Assembly: GCA_032718475.1 (NCBI GenBank)
Contig: JAUCBJ010007936.1
Span: forward strand, 1-64,000
Direction: 5' to 3'
DNA: 64,000 nt
Source: Nemertoderma westbladi
Lineage: Eukaryota; Xenacoelomorpha; Nemertodermatida; Nemertodermatidae
How positions within the stretch are numbered: position 1 is the stretch's first letter; the number at the start of each line of letters is the position of its first letter. The notes beneath the pieces are model-generated. The model had not been told where the DNA came from and did not search any database. It worked only from the letters and a program-made list of their open reading frames with translations. The translations under genes were made by a program, and so were the position numbers. Below are positions 21,109 to 31,018 of the stretch, in pieces.

Positions 21109-22165
21109 GGTTTTGCAATGGGCAAAAACTATTCACCTATTGGTGCAGATCAATATATGGGAGACTGGGAGGAGGACATGGATCAACGTGCTGGTGAAGT
21201 CGGAGTATATGTTGGCTTTTCATTTAGGTACATGGATGATTACAAAACGTGGATGAATGGGTAAAATCACTAAACAGTAAAAATCATAGAAGACAGGTAA
21301 CTGTTGAAATCGAGATTAATGGAAAGATCCCTTTACTTGATATTCTCATCGAACATCAACGAGGGGGTTTTATATCAACGGTATATAGAAAAACCTGCAA
21401 TACTAATCAAGTGATTCCATTTAACTCATTCACCGAACACCGATATTTATTATCAGCTATTAGAGCTGATACATTAAGAGCATATCGATACTGCGGCAGT
21501 ACAGATGATCTATTGTATAAAGAGTTAGAGTTCATCAGATCAAAACTTTGGGCTTATATGTATCCAGATTCCACTATTCAGTTGGTTATTGATCAAGTGT
21601 GTGCCTAAATCAAACTCAAAGAATGGGCCATACTACCACCACCACCTGTGAGTAGCTATTCTCGACCATAGGTGTCAATACCGTACACAGGTCATTCTTT
21701 TTATATTCTACAATGATTGGCTTCGAAAATTGGGGTTACTTTGGTTTCGAAATCTATGACAACAAATAATACGAGGTTATGTACTGTTGCCAAACAGAAA
21801 CTACCGGTTTACAGAACTCAGCTAATGTCTACTCCATCTGGTGTAGTTGTGCTAAAAGATATATTGGTGAAACAGGACAAGAGTTTCGTGAAAGACTGCG
21901 ACAACATTACGATGGTTGGGCTCACCAATCATCTAAGTCAGCTTTTGGGGGGCATAAAAACTGTTCTCCAAATTTCGACGAGGTAAAAATACTGTATCGT
22001 GAGAACAACCATTTTCTGAGATTGCTTATTGAATCTGCGTTTATTAGGATATATGAATGTCATGAAGACATATATGAAAGTAACACAGACACATATATTA
22101 ACATAAACTTGGGGGCTGTACTAAGCGACAGCTGGTTACCTTCAATTACTCATTTTCTTAATTGA
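21109..22165 (+). pseudogene. Penelope-like element fragment: RT C-terminus plus GIY-YIG
   Basis: The 5' truncation lies in the RT. The first segment (21109-21243) reads GFAMGKNYSPI, ADQYMGDWEEDM, VGFSFRYMDDY, i.e. RT motifs B' and C with catalytic DD. A frameshift follows, and 21249-21608 continues with IPLLDILIEHQRGG, TVYRKTCNTNQ and SFTEHRYLLSAI, typical of PLE RT thumb. After more disruptions (PYTGHSF, KIGVTLVSKS), 21779-22165 encodes the GIY-YIG endonuclease with VYSIWCSCAKRYIGETGQEF, RERLRQHYDGW and a late E (LLIESAFI). At least two frame changes and a stop make it inactive. It belongs to a different PLE lineage from the fragment at 482. Confidence 0.85.
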
Positions 22166-22497
22166 AAACATTATTGAACAAAAACTCATTCTATTTCTGT
22201 CTCATAAACTCCAATATTATTGTGCTTGAAAAAGTTTGCAATTTAGCATACGAACGTCGCACTACTTATATTATACTTGTGTGGTTGTCAGTCATTCACT
22301 TTAATATTAATTTTATTATAATTGTCGCCACATTCATCATGCCTGTTCGTTTTATTCATAAATAATAACTTGTTTCCCTGTGAATAAAGACTATTCTAGA
22401 ATGTACAGATGAAAAAAAGTTTTCATTGTTAAAACCTACTACCAAAAGCAATCTTCCAAGCATACACAGTTATAATTTCCTTACCAGTTCATACCGG
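22166..22497. other. non-coding spacer
   Basis: Sequence between the Penelope-like remnant and the mariner-type transposase. No gene seen. Confidence 0.35.
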
Positions 22498-22514
22498 TAA
22501 GTGTTCGGCGTCCT

Positions 22515-23011
22515 ACGAGATCAGACATATCGCGTCTTGTAAGACAATTTCAGAGAGAAAAAACTTTGTTACGCAAATCAGGCTCTCAAAGGCCTTCGAT
22601 TAGCCAAGAGAAAGTTTCTGCTATTAAAACTCACTTCCTAACATATCCAGAAACATTTTTGCCCCGTGTGTCCTTAGCTGTAGGGGTAAGCAGAAGCTCC
22701 ACTCAATGGATTGCCAAAAATCTGAAATTTCGTCCATATAAAGTACAGATGTTGCATGGGCTCAAACCCAACGACTGTTCCAGCAGAGTGAGCGCTTCTG
22801 ACGCTATTCTGCTTTATTTAGAAGATAAAGATCCAGCCCACATTTACTTTAGCGATGAGGCAACAATTCACCTGAGTGGCGCTGTCAATCGGTGGAACTG
22901 CAGAATTTGGGGTACTGAAAACCCCCATTAAGTGGGAGAACGTTTCCATGACTCACCAAAGTTAATGGTATGGTTTGCCATGTCTTCCACACAGGTTATT
23001 GGACCATACAT
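22515..23011 (+). pseudogene. mariner/IS630-type transposase, 5' half (split by BEL insertion)
   Basis: The frame is open from about 22515 (PTRSDISRLVRQFQREKTL) and runs through a helix-turn-helix region (RVSLAVGVSRSSTQWIAKNL) to the first catalytic aspartate in IYFSDEATIHLSGAVNRW. A stop at 22929-22931 and a frame change follow, then VWFAMSSTQVIGPYI leads up to the retrotransposon junction. The rest of the protein resumes at 37138. It is a Tc1/mariner (IS630) superfamily DNA transposase. Independently of the BEL insertion the reading frame is already damaged. Terminal inverted repeats were not identified. Confidence 0.85.
23007..23011. repeat. target-site duplication (left), TACAT
   Basis: Five bases before the 5' LTR, identical to 37138-37142 after the 3' LTR. 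Removing the element and one copy leaves the transposase reading ...GPYIFEG... continuous, which confirms the insertion site. Confidence 0.95.
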
Positions 23012-23503
23012 TGTTAGCTTATTCAATCCCGCTAACACCCCATAAAGTTATAAGCCGATAAGCAATATTGGGAGCCACGAGATTGGGTAATTAACCAACT
23101 CGTGCCATCCCAATGAGAATGGGAAGGAGAAGCACACAATGAGGGTCAGGGGCCAAACCCCTAACCCAGAGAGAATAGGTGGAGTGAACGGGAACACTCC
23201 AAAGGGCGCCAACAAGGGTATCAACCAATCAGAGGGGGGAAAGGCATCGATTAGGTAGAGTAACAAGGCCAACCGTGCAATATAGCCACTTGGCAGTAAT
23301 CATACCAATTCAGTTATCTCAGTGCAATACCGGTGCTAGATTAGGTTACAATAGTTTAGCTAGGGAAGGACCGGGACTTTAGTTACCGTATCCCGCCTTC
23401 CGTATACGACAATATATCTCATACCTATATCTATATCTATATCTGCATATCATATTATATACGATAACTGGATAAACCGGGATCCCTCTTGGATCCCGTC
23501 ACA
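23012..23503 (+). repeat. 5' LTR
   Basis: 492 bp, TG...CA ends. Contains a CTATAT microsatellite near 23424-23445 and near its end a perfect hairpin CGGGATCC / GGATCCCG (23478-23485, 23491-23498). It lacks ~52 bp that the 3' LTR has just before that hairpin. No primer-binding site starting with the usual TGG was recognised immediately after it. Confidence 0.95.
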
Positions 23504-23567
23504 GTAACTAAACCAGCTGCCGCCCTAGACAAACTCAGTAACCACCAGCCACCAAATCTGCAGAAGA

Positions 23568-24464
23568 ATGATGAGTCAGTCGGGAGAAATAACACCGACG
23601 CGGACCCCGGACGAAGAACAAACAATCTGCGAGGCCGCGACCAGGCGGTATAGGCCCACGACGCCGGAGCCATCGATAACGGGCGACCCGGAAGTTCAAG
23701 ATGAGGGAGACCGTCTGGAGTTAGAAGCCGAGTCGAGAGGAGAGGGAATTGAGTCGGAGGATAGAGAGAACGGGCTCGAGGGAGAAGGAGACGAGTCGAC
23801 ACGGGACGAGGGTCGACGCACCGGTGTCGCCGGCCAGCCACAGGCCGAGAGCGACGAACGGCCCACCGAGACAACGACGGTGGGGCCGACGGTACGAGGA
23901 AGAACCCGGAGAGACGACGGAGGTGTCGATACCGATGTCGCCGGCCAGCCACAGGCCGAGGGCGACGGACGGCCCGCCGAAACGGCGACGGTGGGGCCGC
24001 CGGTACGACGTCGAACCCGGAGAGACGGACGAGGGGTCGGCGACAAGGACGTCGGGGTTTCTGAGCGACTTCGACGGGCCTACAACGCGACCCGGAGACT
24101 ACTAGAGGAGGCCAGAAAGGGGAAAACGATAGACGAGGTAAAACTGAAGTCAGGACTAGGTAAGTCGGACAGACATTTATACTATCTAATGCGTTTCGGG
24201 CAGAGAGAATTGGCCGAGGAGAGAGCGAGAAAGGTTGCCGAGGAACTGTATGACTCATGGCGGCATGGGGGTATACAACCTAGTGTAGTGTACATAGGGC
24301 CATATTTAATCGATGCCCGGGGTATAAAATTAATGGGTTGGAACAGACCTGAAGGGGGCGAATCCGAGGTTAACCCCGAGGATTCGGCCTCGTCGGTCGG
24401 AGGGAGTTCCGGGAGGGGGGGGGGAAAGCTAGTAGATCGGGAAGGCGGAGGGAGTCCGTCGTAA
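23568..24464 (+). CDS. BEL element ORF1, gag-like N-terminal protein (unknown fold)
   Basis: 298 aa beginning MMSQSGEITP. The first ~110 residues are acidic and Pro/Thr/Glu-rich, and probably disordered. Two tandem copies of a ~40-aa block follow (each starting VAGQPQAE and ending RTRRD..G, about residues 83-160). A more ordered C-terminal part (SERLRRAYNATRRLLEEARK, then YYLMRFGQRELAEERARKVA and a segment ending LIDARGIKLMGW) looks helical and could be a structural gag region. No known domain was recognised. The ORF ends just after a 10-nt G run (24415-24424), past which the next ORF's frame is already open. Role inferred from position only. Confidence 0.6.
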   Translation: MMSQSGEITPTRTPDEEQTICEAATRRYRPTTPEPSITGDPEVQDEGDRLELEAESRGEGIESEDRENGLEGEGDESTRDEGRRTGVAGQPQAESDERPTETTTVGPTVRGRTRRDDGGVDTDVAGQPQAEGDGRPAETATVGPPVRRRTRRDGRGVGDKDVGVSERLRRAYNATRRLLEEARKGKTIDEVKLKSGLGKSDRHLYYLMRFGQRELAEERARKVAEELYDSWRHGGIQPSVVYIGPYLIDARGIKLMGWNRPEGGESEVNPEDSASSVGGSSGRGGGKLVDREGGGSPS

Positions 24465-24502
24465 CCGATAAGTCTGCTACATCCTCCGCGAAAGAAAGAC
24501 TG

Positions 24503-25915
24503 GTGAGAGAGGCAGGTGCCGCGTACCGTCTCGAGCTGATAGAGCAAGGTCAGAGGGAAATGGATAAACGGCTAGAGGAGGGGAGAATGCGGCTAGAGAG
24601 GAAAGCGGCATTGATTAGAGAAACCGGAGAGAGGGCCGAAAGGGCTTTGAGAGGCCTTAGGGAGTGTGAGGAAATAGAGGAAAAGGAGTGTAGGGAACGT
24701 GAGGCGAGAGAGGAAAGGGAACGCAAAGAGCGCGAGGCGGAACGCAAGGAGCATGAGGCGAGAGAGGAAAGGGAACGCAAAGAGCGTGAGGCGGAACGCA
24801 AGGAGCATGAGGCGAGAAAGGAAAGTGAACGTAAGGAGCGTGAAGCGAGGCGAAGGGAGAGTGCTAGGAAAGTAGTAGAGTTGGCTGAGCGGGACGCGCG
24901 GGAGTGTGAGAGGAGAATGGCAGGAGCCGAGCGAGACCATGAGGAATTAAAGAGACGCCAAAGTGAGCTTGGGGAACATAGGGTTAGACGCGCGCACGAG
25001 CTGCAACTGGTGCGGGCGGGGGCGTCTGAGGGCGGGACTGGCTCGAGTATTCTAGGGGAGCCAGGGGCCGTGGATACATTTATTAATACCCCACTTGCAG
25101 GGACCGCACGACAGACCCAAAACTGGTGTGACCGTACGGGCGGGGGGGGGGGGGGTAACAATGATAATGATACAGTAGACGTGGTTAATATTAATAGTAC
25201 CGTATGGGATAATTCTAATCAAACCTTTATTGCAGGGAATACTTTGCCTAGTGGTAGTAATTTAAATTTAAATCAGAACAATCTTAATATTAATGTAGAA
25301 AATAATCCTAATATTAATGTAGCTACGCAAAATAATCCAAATAATCAAAATAATAATAATTCAAATAATTTAATTAATGATCCAAGCCCGAATTTACAAA
25401 GTAATTCAGACAGTGTAGTCGTGCAAAGTAATTCAAATGATTTTGTTTCAAACGAACAAATTAATTCTGTATCCGATATGGGTGCTATTAACGTAAACAC
25501 GTCGGGCGTGTACAGCCAGGCAAACGGGGACCTGGCAGGCCACACAGTTGGTGGGCCGGAAGTAGCTGGGTTAGGTAGACCCAGCGAGGGCCTGGTAGGC
25601 CACGCAGTTGGTAGACAGCGAGCAGAGGGCCTGGTAGGCCACGTAGTTGGTAGGCAGGGAGTGGCTGGGTTGAATAGACCCAGCGAGGGCCTGGTAGGCC
25701 ACGCAATAGCAGAGGGAGAGGCGGGGGTGAATAGACCCGACCGCGATAGGGTTGATGTGTCGACTAGAGAGGGATATAGTAGCGTAGTGAGGGATAGCGA
25801 AGTTAGATGTGGCGAGTGGGGGGGGGGGGGGGGGGCTACAGGGGCCCCACAACAGCGAGTTCGCGGCGAAAGGGGGGGGGGGGGCAGAGAGTGTCCCACA
25901 GCCGTCAGCGGATAA
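24503..25915 (+). CDS. BEL element ORF2, coiled-coil / poly-Gly / Asn-rich protein
   Basis: 470 aa counted from a GTG. The frame is open upstream to the G run at 24415-24424, so the true N terminus is unclear and may be reached from ORF1. Residues ~10-165 are an almost uninterrupted charged coiled coil with a short repeat (EREAREERERKEREAERKEH twice and more). Then come FINTPLAGTARQTQNWCDR, a poly-Gly encoded by a G14 run, and ~90 residues rich in Asn (NVENNPNINV, NNPNNQNNNNSNN), prion-like in composition. Three diverged GLVGHAVG.Q repeats follow. It ends in Gly-rich sequence at G18 and G13 runs shared with ORF3. Plausibly part of a gag or assembly protein. No enzyme motif seen. The decayed relative at 16975 keeps the same order. 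Confidence 0.6.
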   Translation: MREAGAAYRLELIEQGQREMDKRLEEGRMRLERKAALIRETGERAERALRGLRECEEIEEKECREREAREERERKEREAERKEHEAREERERKEREAERKEHEARKESERKEREARRRESARKVVELAERDARECERRMAGAERDHEELKRRQSELGEHRVRRAHELQLVRAGASEGGTGSSILGEPGAVDTFINTPLAGTARQTQNWCDRTGGGGGGNNDNDTVDVVNINSTVWDNSNQTFIAGNTLPSGSNLNLNQNNLNINVENNPNINVATQNNPNNQNNNNSNNLINDPSPNLQSNSDSVVVQSNSNDFVSNEQINSVSDMGAINVNTSGVYSQANGDLAGHTVGGPEVAGLGRPSEGLVGHAVGRQRAEGLVGHVVGRQGVAGLNRPSEGLVGHAIAEGEAGVNRPDRDRVDVSTREGYSSVVRDSEVRCGEWGGGGGATGAPQQRVRGERGGGGRECPTAVSG

Positions 25916-26801
25916 TGCGAGGGCCAAAATAGGTAAACCGCAACAACCGGCGACGGAAAGTAATAGGGGGATTGCGAGTATCCCCAGCGGCGTGCGACCG
26001 AGCAGAGAGAGACAGGTTGACGTCGTGGGAGGGCGGACGAAGCGTCGAGCCCGATCAGAAGAGGGAAGAAGAACAGTGGGGTTTAACCGGGAGGTCGACG
26101 AGAGATCTCACGAGCGGGAATACTCCACTGAAAGGAGAAGAAGAGAGGATAGTAGTAGAGGTATCGCCGCGAACGATAGAAGAGCGAGGACGGATAGCGA
26201 GCCGTCGGTGGTCGAGATGAGAACAGAGAGTCAGTGGGGTCGGACTCCGGGAGATTGCCGTCGCCCCGGAGAGATGCGACCCGGCGAGGCGCACTACACG
26301 CCGAGAGAGGGGTACGCGATGTACCGGTACGAAGATGAAAACAGTAGAGAGGGGGGTCGAAGAGAAACTTTCCGACGGAATATACCTACCGATCGAGGAT
26401 ACGGTAGCCGCGGGGGGGACTACTCGAGAAGAATAAACTTCGATCCCGAACAACACATGCAGACTGTAGGACATACTGTAGGCCTTACTGCACATACCAC
26501 AGGCCATACTGAGAGAGGCAATGTAGGCGATAGGATAGCGTGGACAACGGGATTAAACCCGGAAGTCGCGGAATACATACCGGCGAGTAGGCCAGAAGCT
26601 GATAGGCCTATACCGGTACCAGTACGGCAGTATGACTACAGCATGCAGGGACATAACATATACCCAGGGGAGGGGGGAATCATTGCGGATTGTTGCATGG
26701 GCCCCAACATATTAACATCAACCCCAGTACCAAACATACCGGTGGGGGGGGGGGACAGGGTGACATTCCCCCATCACAATATCAACAATATACCCCGATA
26801 G
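25809..26801 (+). CDS. BEL element ORF3, Arg/Gly-rich protein overlapping ORF2 and pol
   Basis: 330 aa in the +1 frame relative to ORF2, overlapping its last ~107 bp, in which two poly-G runs lie (25818-25835 and 25872-25884). The body is rich in Arg, Glu, Gly and Tyr (SEEGRRTVGFNREVDERS, RYEDENSREGGRRETF, YGSRGGDYSRR), resembling RNA-binding disordered regions. It then has a short GHT repeat (QTVGHTVGLTAHTTGHT). The last ~112 bp overlap the start of pol and contain a G11 run (26744-26754). It has no independent conserved domain. The likeliest reading is that it is a middle segment of one long gag region reached by frame change, not a stand-alone protein. Inference. Confidence 0.5.
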   Translation: MASGGGGGGLQGPHNSEFAAKGGGGAESVPQPSADNARAKIGKPQQPATESNRGIASIPSGVRPSRERQVDVVGGRTKRRARSEEGRRTVGFNREVDERSHEREYSTERRRREDSSRGIAANDRRARTDSEPSVVEMRTESQWGRTPGDCRRPGEMRPGEAHYTPREGYAMYRYEDENSREGGRRETFRRNIPTDRGYGSRGGDYSRRINFDPEQHMQTVGHTVGLTAHTTGHTERGNVGDRIAWTTGLNPEVAEYIPASRPEADRPIPVPVRQYDYSMQGHNIYPGEGGIIADCCMGPNILTSTPVPNIPVGGGDRVTFPHHNINNIPR

Positions 26802-29800
26802 GAGCAAGAACAACGAGACCCTTGGATGAGAATAGGTCGTGTGATACAGACATATGGAGGGGGCCGCTACCCCCGATGACATACCCAAGTCAGAGAAAGT
26901 CAAGAAATAGGACAGACGGAACGCACCAGACAGGAGAAACTATACAGCACCCATCGAATCCATTGGAAGCACAGGCGATGGGGATGGCCACGTTGATCGA
27001 TGCGTTGAAAACGAGGATCGAGTTACCACCCGTGGAACCATTCAAATTCGATGGGAGCAGGCCGGAAGAATATCTACAGTTTCGGCGCATGTATAGTAAC
27101 GAAATACTAACAAAAAACTTGACGCAGGCGGAGTGCCTAAAGTATCTACAAGTGTACACGGGAGGCCCAGCATACGACATCGTGAGGCAATATCAAGGAA
27201 TAGAGGGCGGCTTCACGACAGCATGGCGGGCACTGGATAGGGAATACGGGCACCCGGCCAAGATCATCAGACAGACGTTGAGAGGCATAACATCGGGTGG
27301 CCTACAGGATAATCCCGTTAGCATTAAGACATTTGCTAACAAAGTTGAAAAGGCGCTAATCGTGCTGAAGACGCTAGACGCGCCATACGAGCTCAACGCG
27401 TCCAACAACATCACCACGATAGCGCAGGCACTACCGAGCTGGCTGCGCAACAAGTGGAGGAAAATCGCCTTCTCCACTCGAGATAAGAAGGGTGCGGAAC
27501 CGGGTTTAGAAGAAATGTCAAACTTCTTAAACTACGAGGCTGAACTAATAACTGACCCAGTCTATAGCGAAGATAGCCTGGGAAAGGGACCGAAGACAGA
27601 CTACCATAAACCGAAACCAGAGCACAATACATCAAACGCATTACCGAGACTCAGACAATCATTGCCATATGCAGCGACGCAGGGGACTGCAAGTCCACAG
27701 CTAGCCGAAGAAAAGACAACACCATGGAACGGACAGGGGAACAATAACAACACGAATAAATATAACCCCAGTACATCCAGTAGGCCGAATCCGAACAATA
27801 AGAATAGTAGGGACTTTGGTACGAACGCAACTGCGATACGCAATGCGCTGTATAAAGAGGGCTACGACCCAAAGAGCAAATGCCAGCTACACGCAAATGC
27901 GCTTCATCAAACCATGAACTGCAGGTACTGGCAGGCGCTACCTAGGCAAGATCAGATAGATTATGCGTCGAGTAATAAAATCTGCTCGCGATGTGTAATG
28001 AGTGGACATAAAGCAAGGGAGTGCAAGGAGAAGCCGATAAAATTTGGTCAGAGGAGAGGCCAAACGATGGCGACGAGCACAGTAGGGGCGAAGAAGAGGG
28101 GAACGGTATTACTTGGAGTAGTACCCGTGCGAGTGATTGGGGAAGGCAATCGATCGGTAACAACACTAATGCTGGTTGATAGTGGAGCTGCCTTCACATT
28201 AGTCGAGGAATGGGTGGCCGAAGAGATAGGATTGAGAACGAGGCCAAGCAGGATGGCGGTAACAACCATCTCTAGCAAAGATGAGATCCTAGAGATGAGA
28301 ACAGGACGGTGCGCAATTGCAGCAGTGGCACCAGGATGCGACTATGGGGCAACCATCGACCCCATCCAAGTGATAGAGTCAATTAATATCAATGCCAGGC
28401 GGCCAACCAACATCGAGGTCGAGCAGTATAAATTCCTGGACGACATTGACTTCTCAATCCCAGACGTGGACGTTAGGAAGGTGTCCATCATAGTAGGCAT
28501 GGACTGCCCAACGGCCCACGAAAGAATGCAAACGGTCTTCGGCGAAGACAAGCAGAGTGACCCGGTGGCCATATTAACACCATTCGGGTGGACGCTGAGT
28601 GGTCCAATTAAGAGCAAGATACCATTTAGGATGTCGGAGACATCAGGATGCATGTTCGCGGGAACAATGCAGGAAATGGGTGACGAGGGAGCAGAGGAGC
28701 AGCTTAAAAGACTGCTCAGACAGGATTTCGAGGGACTGAAAGAAACCGGGGTCGGGACCTCGGTGGAAGACAAGCAGGCTTTACAAAGCGTGGAGGAATC
28801 GATGACATGCGATGAGGGGCGGTATACTATAGGAATGGTATGGAAACTACCGAAGATACCGCTGCCCGACAATAGGGGGATGGTACTCACGAGACTCCGC
28901 AAGCTGAAACAAACACTAAAACGGAGCCCCGAGAAGAATGAGTACATCCACAGAACGATTAAGAAGTACGTCGAGAAAGGATGGGCCGTGGAGTTACCGG
29001 TCGACGAGCCGAACACGGACAGGACATATTACCTGCCACTACACGTGGCTTTAGATCCAAAGAAAGGTAAACTACGGATGGTAGTCGACGCATCGGCAAA
29101 GACCGACGGAAAGTGCTTAAACGACTACCTGTTGGAAGGCCCAAACATATACAATTCGGGCATAGAGGTGTTACTTAGATTTAGAAACGGGAAACACGCC
29201 TTCACGTGTGACATAGAAGGCATGTTCAACCAAGTCCGTGTAACGGAGGAAGATAGCGACAGTCAACGCTTCTTATGGTATAACGGCGAGGAAGAACCGT
29301 CGATAATACCGGCATATAAGATGGTAGTACAAAACATGGGGGCCAAGTCGTCTTCATTTACGACGACTATGGCAGTGAGAGACACAGTGAAAGGGAAGGA
29401 AGATAGATACAGCAGTAGGGCCGTCGATATGATTCGACGCGGCTTCTACGTAGACGACGGAATGGAGTCTGGAAATACGGTTAAGGAGATACTGGACACA
29501 GGGCGCGAGGTTCGCGACATCCTAAAAGGATCCGGCTTTAACCTGACCAAATTCCAATCCAGTTCGGAAGAATTTATTAAGGCGATAGAGGACAGGAGAC
29601 CAGAATCGACCATGGACAATCCCACAACAGCCAAAGGGCAGGACATGGCGATTAAGAGAACAGAATCTCAACAGAAGGCATTGGGAATCGTGTGGAACAG
29701 GGAGACAGACGAACTGAAGTATCAGCTGAGCCAGGAGGGCGCAGACATCCACACGGAGAAGGGCTATGTATCGTATATAGCAAGGATATACGATCCCCTA

Positions 29801-31018
29801 GGCCTAGCATCCCCACTATTAGTCACAGGGAAACAGATACTCAAGAGAGTATACAAACTGAAGGATGAGTGGGACGTAGAGGTACCAGAGGAAATCAAGA
29901 AACAGTGGAGCAAGTGGACAGGAGACTTGGAGAAGATGGGAACATACAACATGCCACGGGTGTATTTCCCGGATGGGAACATGACGAATGTGGACCTACA
30001 CATGTTCTCCGACGCGTCGTTGGAAGCGTACGGAGCGGCACTCTACTTAGTACAACGAGAGGGGGCTCATAAGCCAAGACTAGCCTTTAGTAAAGCAAAG
30101 TCAACGCCACCGGATTCAGCATCAGTTCCTAAGTTAGAATTGACAGCCGCGAGACTAGGAGTAAGAGCCACAGCCTACCTAGTGGATACTATTCCCAACA
30201 TAGTGGAGACACACTACTGGACGGACTCCATGGTAGTGCTTGGTTGGCTACACAACGAAAGGACGAGATACCCGATATTCGTCGCGAATAGAGTGGACGA
30301 AATAAGGGCGAGTACAGAACTGGAAAGGTGGCACTACTGCCCAACAGACGAGAACCCAGCGGACTTGCTGTCGAGGGGCGTGGAACGCCACACTTTCTTG
30401 AAGAAGGAAGTATTGTGGCAACATGGGCCACAATTTCTGAGCGATAAGGAGGCCTGGCCGCCGATGAGGAAGGTGGACCCGGGCTCGGAAGTAGTATCAG
30501 AAGGAGAAGAGGGAGATTCAGAGGGAGAAGAGATATACTCCCAGATGGTGAGGGAGATTAGGGACGTGCAACCAGGACGGGAACTGTGCGATAACCCGAC
30601 GGATAAACTCCTCAGCTACAGTTCTAGTTGGTATAAGACCAAGAAACTAGTGGCGTACTGGAGAGCCTTCGGGAATTTCCTTGCGGGAGTTGGCAAGGAC
30701 AAGAAGATCAGGACAACCATAGATCTGGAAGGAGCGGCCAAGGCAGTGATCCGCTATGAACAACGGAAGAACTACGGCGACGAGGTGGAACGCGTCGGTA
30801 ACCAACAGCACCTCCGACGGGACAGCGAGCTGATTACGCTGTCGCCACAACTCAATGACGACGGGATTCTAGTAATGAATTCTAGGGTGGGATACAACAA
30901 CAGCATAGTCGTACCACCGAAACCCATCATCATTCCTACAGGATCGCCAATAGTCCACCAGATTATATGGGACTCCCACAAATCGATATTGCATGGGGGC
31001 ACCAACCGAACCCTCTAA
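26690..31018 (+). CDS. BEL/Pao pol: DUF1759-like, CCHC, retropepsin, RT, RNase H
   Basis: 1442 aa. Domains in order: a gag-like DUF1759-type region from about residue 115 (PPVEPFKFDGSRPEEYLQF) to ~265; a CCHC knuckle near 431-444 (CSRCVMSGHKAREC); an aspartic protease of the DUF1758 type with LVDSGAAFTLVE (~495) and IIVGMD; reverse transcriptase from ~780 (LPLHVALDPKKGKLRMVVDA) with FTCDIEGMFNQV (motif A) and FYVDDG (motif C, ~920); RNase H with MFSDASLEAYGAALY, PKLELTAARLG, WTDSMVVLGWL and NPADLLSRG; and the start of the integrase zinc finger (HKSILHGG). A TAA at 31016 stops it there, and the homologous frame continues beyond. The start used is the first ATG in frame. The frame probably connects to ORF3 near the G11 run. 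The enzymes would copy element RNA to DNA. Confidence 0.9.
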   Translation: MLHGPQHININPSTKHTGGGGGQGDIPPSQYQQYTPIGARTTRPLDENRSCDTDIWRGPLPPMTYPSQRKSRNRTDGTHQTGETIQHPSNPLEAQAMGMATLIDALKTRIELPPVEPFKFDGSRPEEYLQFRRMYSNEILTKNLTQAECLKYLQVYTGGPAYDIVRQYQGIEGGFTTAWRALDREYGHPAKIIRQTLRGITSGGLQDNPVSIKTFANKVEKALIVLKTLDAPYELNASNNITTIAQALPSWLRNKWRKIAFSTRDKKGAEPGLEEMSNFLNYEAELITDPVYSEDSLGKGPKTDYHKPKPEHNTSNALPRLRQSLPYAATQGTASPQLAEEKTTPWNGQGNNNNTNKYNPSTSSRPNPNNKNSRDFGTNATAIRNALYKEGYDPKSKCQLHANALHQTMNCRYWQALPRQDQIDYASSNKICSRCVMSGHKARECKEKPIKFGQRRGQTMATSTVGAKKRGTVLLGVVPVRVIGEGNRSVTTLMLVDSGAAFTLVEEWVAEEIGLRTRPSRMAVTTISSKDEILEMRTGRCAIAAVAPGCDYGATIDPIQVIESININARRPTNIEVEQYKFLDDIDFSIPDVDVRKVSIIVGMDCPTAHERMQTVFGEDKQSDPVAILTPFGWTLSGPIKSKIPFRMSETSGCMFAGTMQEMGDEGAEEQLKRLLRQDFEGLKETGVGTSVEDKQALQSVEESMTCDEGRYTIGMVWKLPKIPLPDNRGMVLTRLRKLKQTLKRSPEKNEYIHRTIKKYVEKGWAVELPVDEPNTDRTYYLPLHVALDPKKGKLRMVVDASAKTDGKCLNDYLLEGPNIYNSGIEVLLRFRNGKHAFTCDIEGMFNQVRVTEEDSDSQRFLWYNGEEEPSIIPAYKMVVQNMGAKSSSFTTTMAVRDTVKGKEDRYSSRAVDMIRRGFYVDDGMESGNTVKEILDTGREVRDILKGSGFNLTKFQSSSEEFIKAIEDRRPESTMDNPTTAKGQDMAIKRTESQQKALGIVWNRETDELKYQLSQEGADIHTEKGYVSYIARIYDPLGLASPLLVTGKQILKRVYKLKDEWDVEVPEEIKKQWSKWTGDLEKMGTYNMPRVYFPDGNMTNVDLHMFSDASLEAYGAALYLVQREGAHKPRLAFSKAKSTPPDSASVPKLELTAARLGVRATAYLVDTIPNIVETHYWTDSMVVLGWLHNERTRYPIFVANRVDEIRASTELERWHYCPTDENPADLLSRGVERHTFLKKEVLWQHGPQFLSDKEAWPPMRKVDPGSEVVSEGEEGDSEGEEIYSQMVREIRDVQPGRELCDNPTDKLLSYSSSWYKTKKLVAYWRAFGNFLAGVGKDKKIRTTIDLEGAAKAVIRYEQRKNYGDEVERVGNQQHLRRDSELITLSPQLNDDGILVMNSRVGYNNSIVVPPKPIIIPTGSPIVHQIIWDSHKSILHGGTNRTL

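Noticed and set aside
23455-24258. Long minus-strand frame rich in Arg, Pro and Ser opposite ORF1
   Set aside because: Antisense shadow of a GC-rich coding region; no domain and no independent start context.
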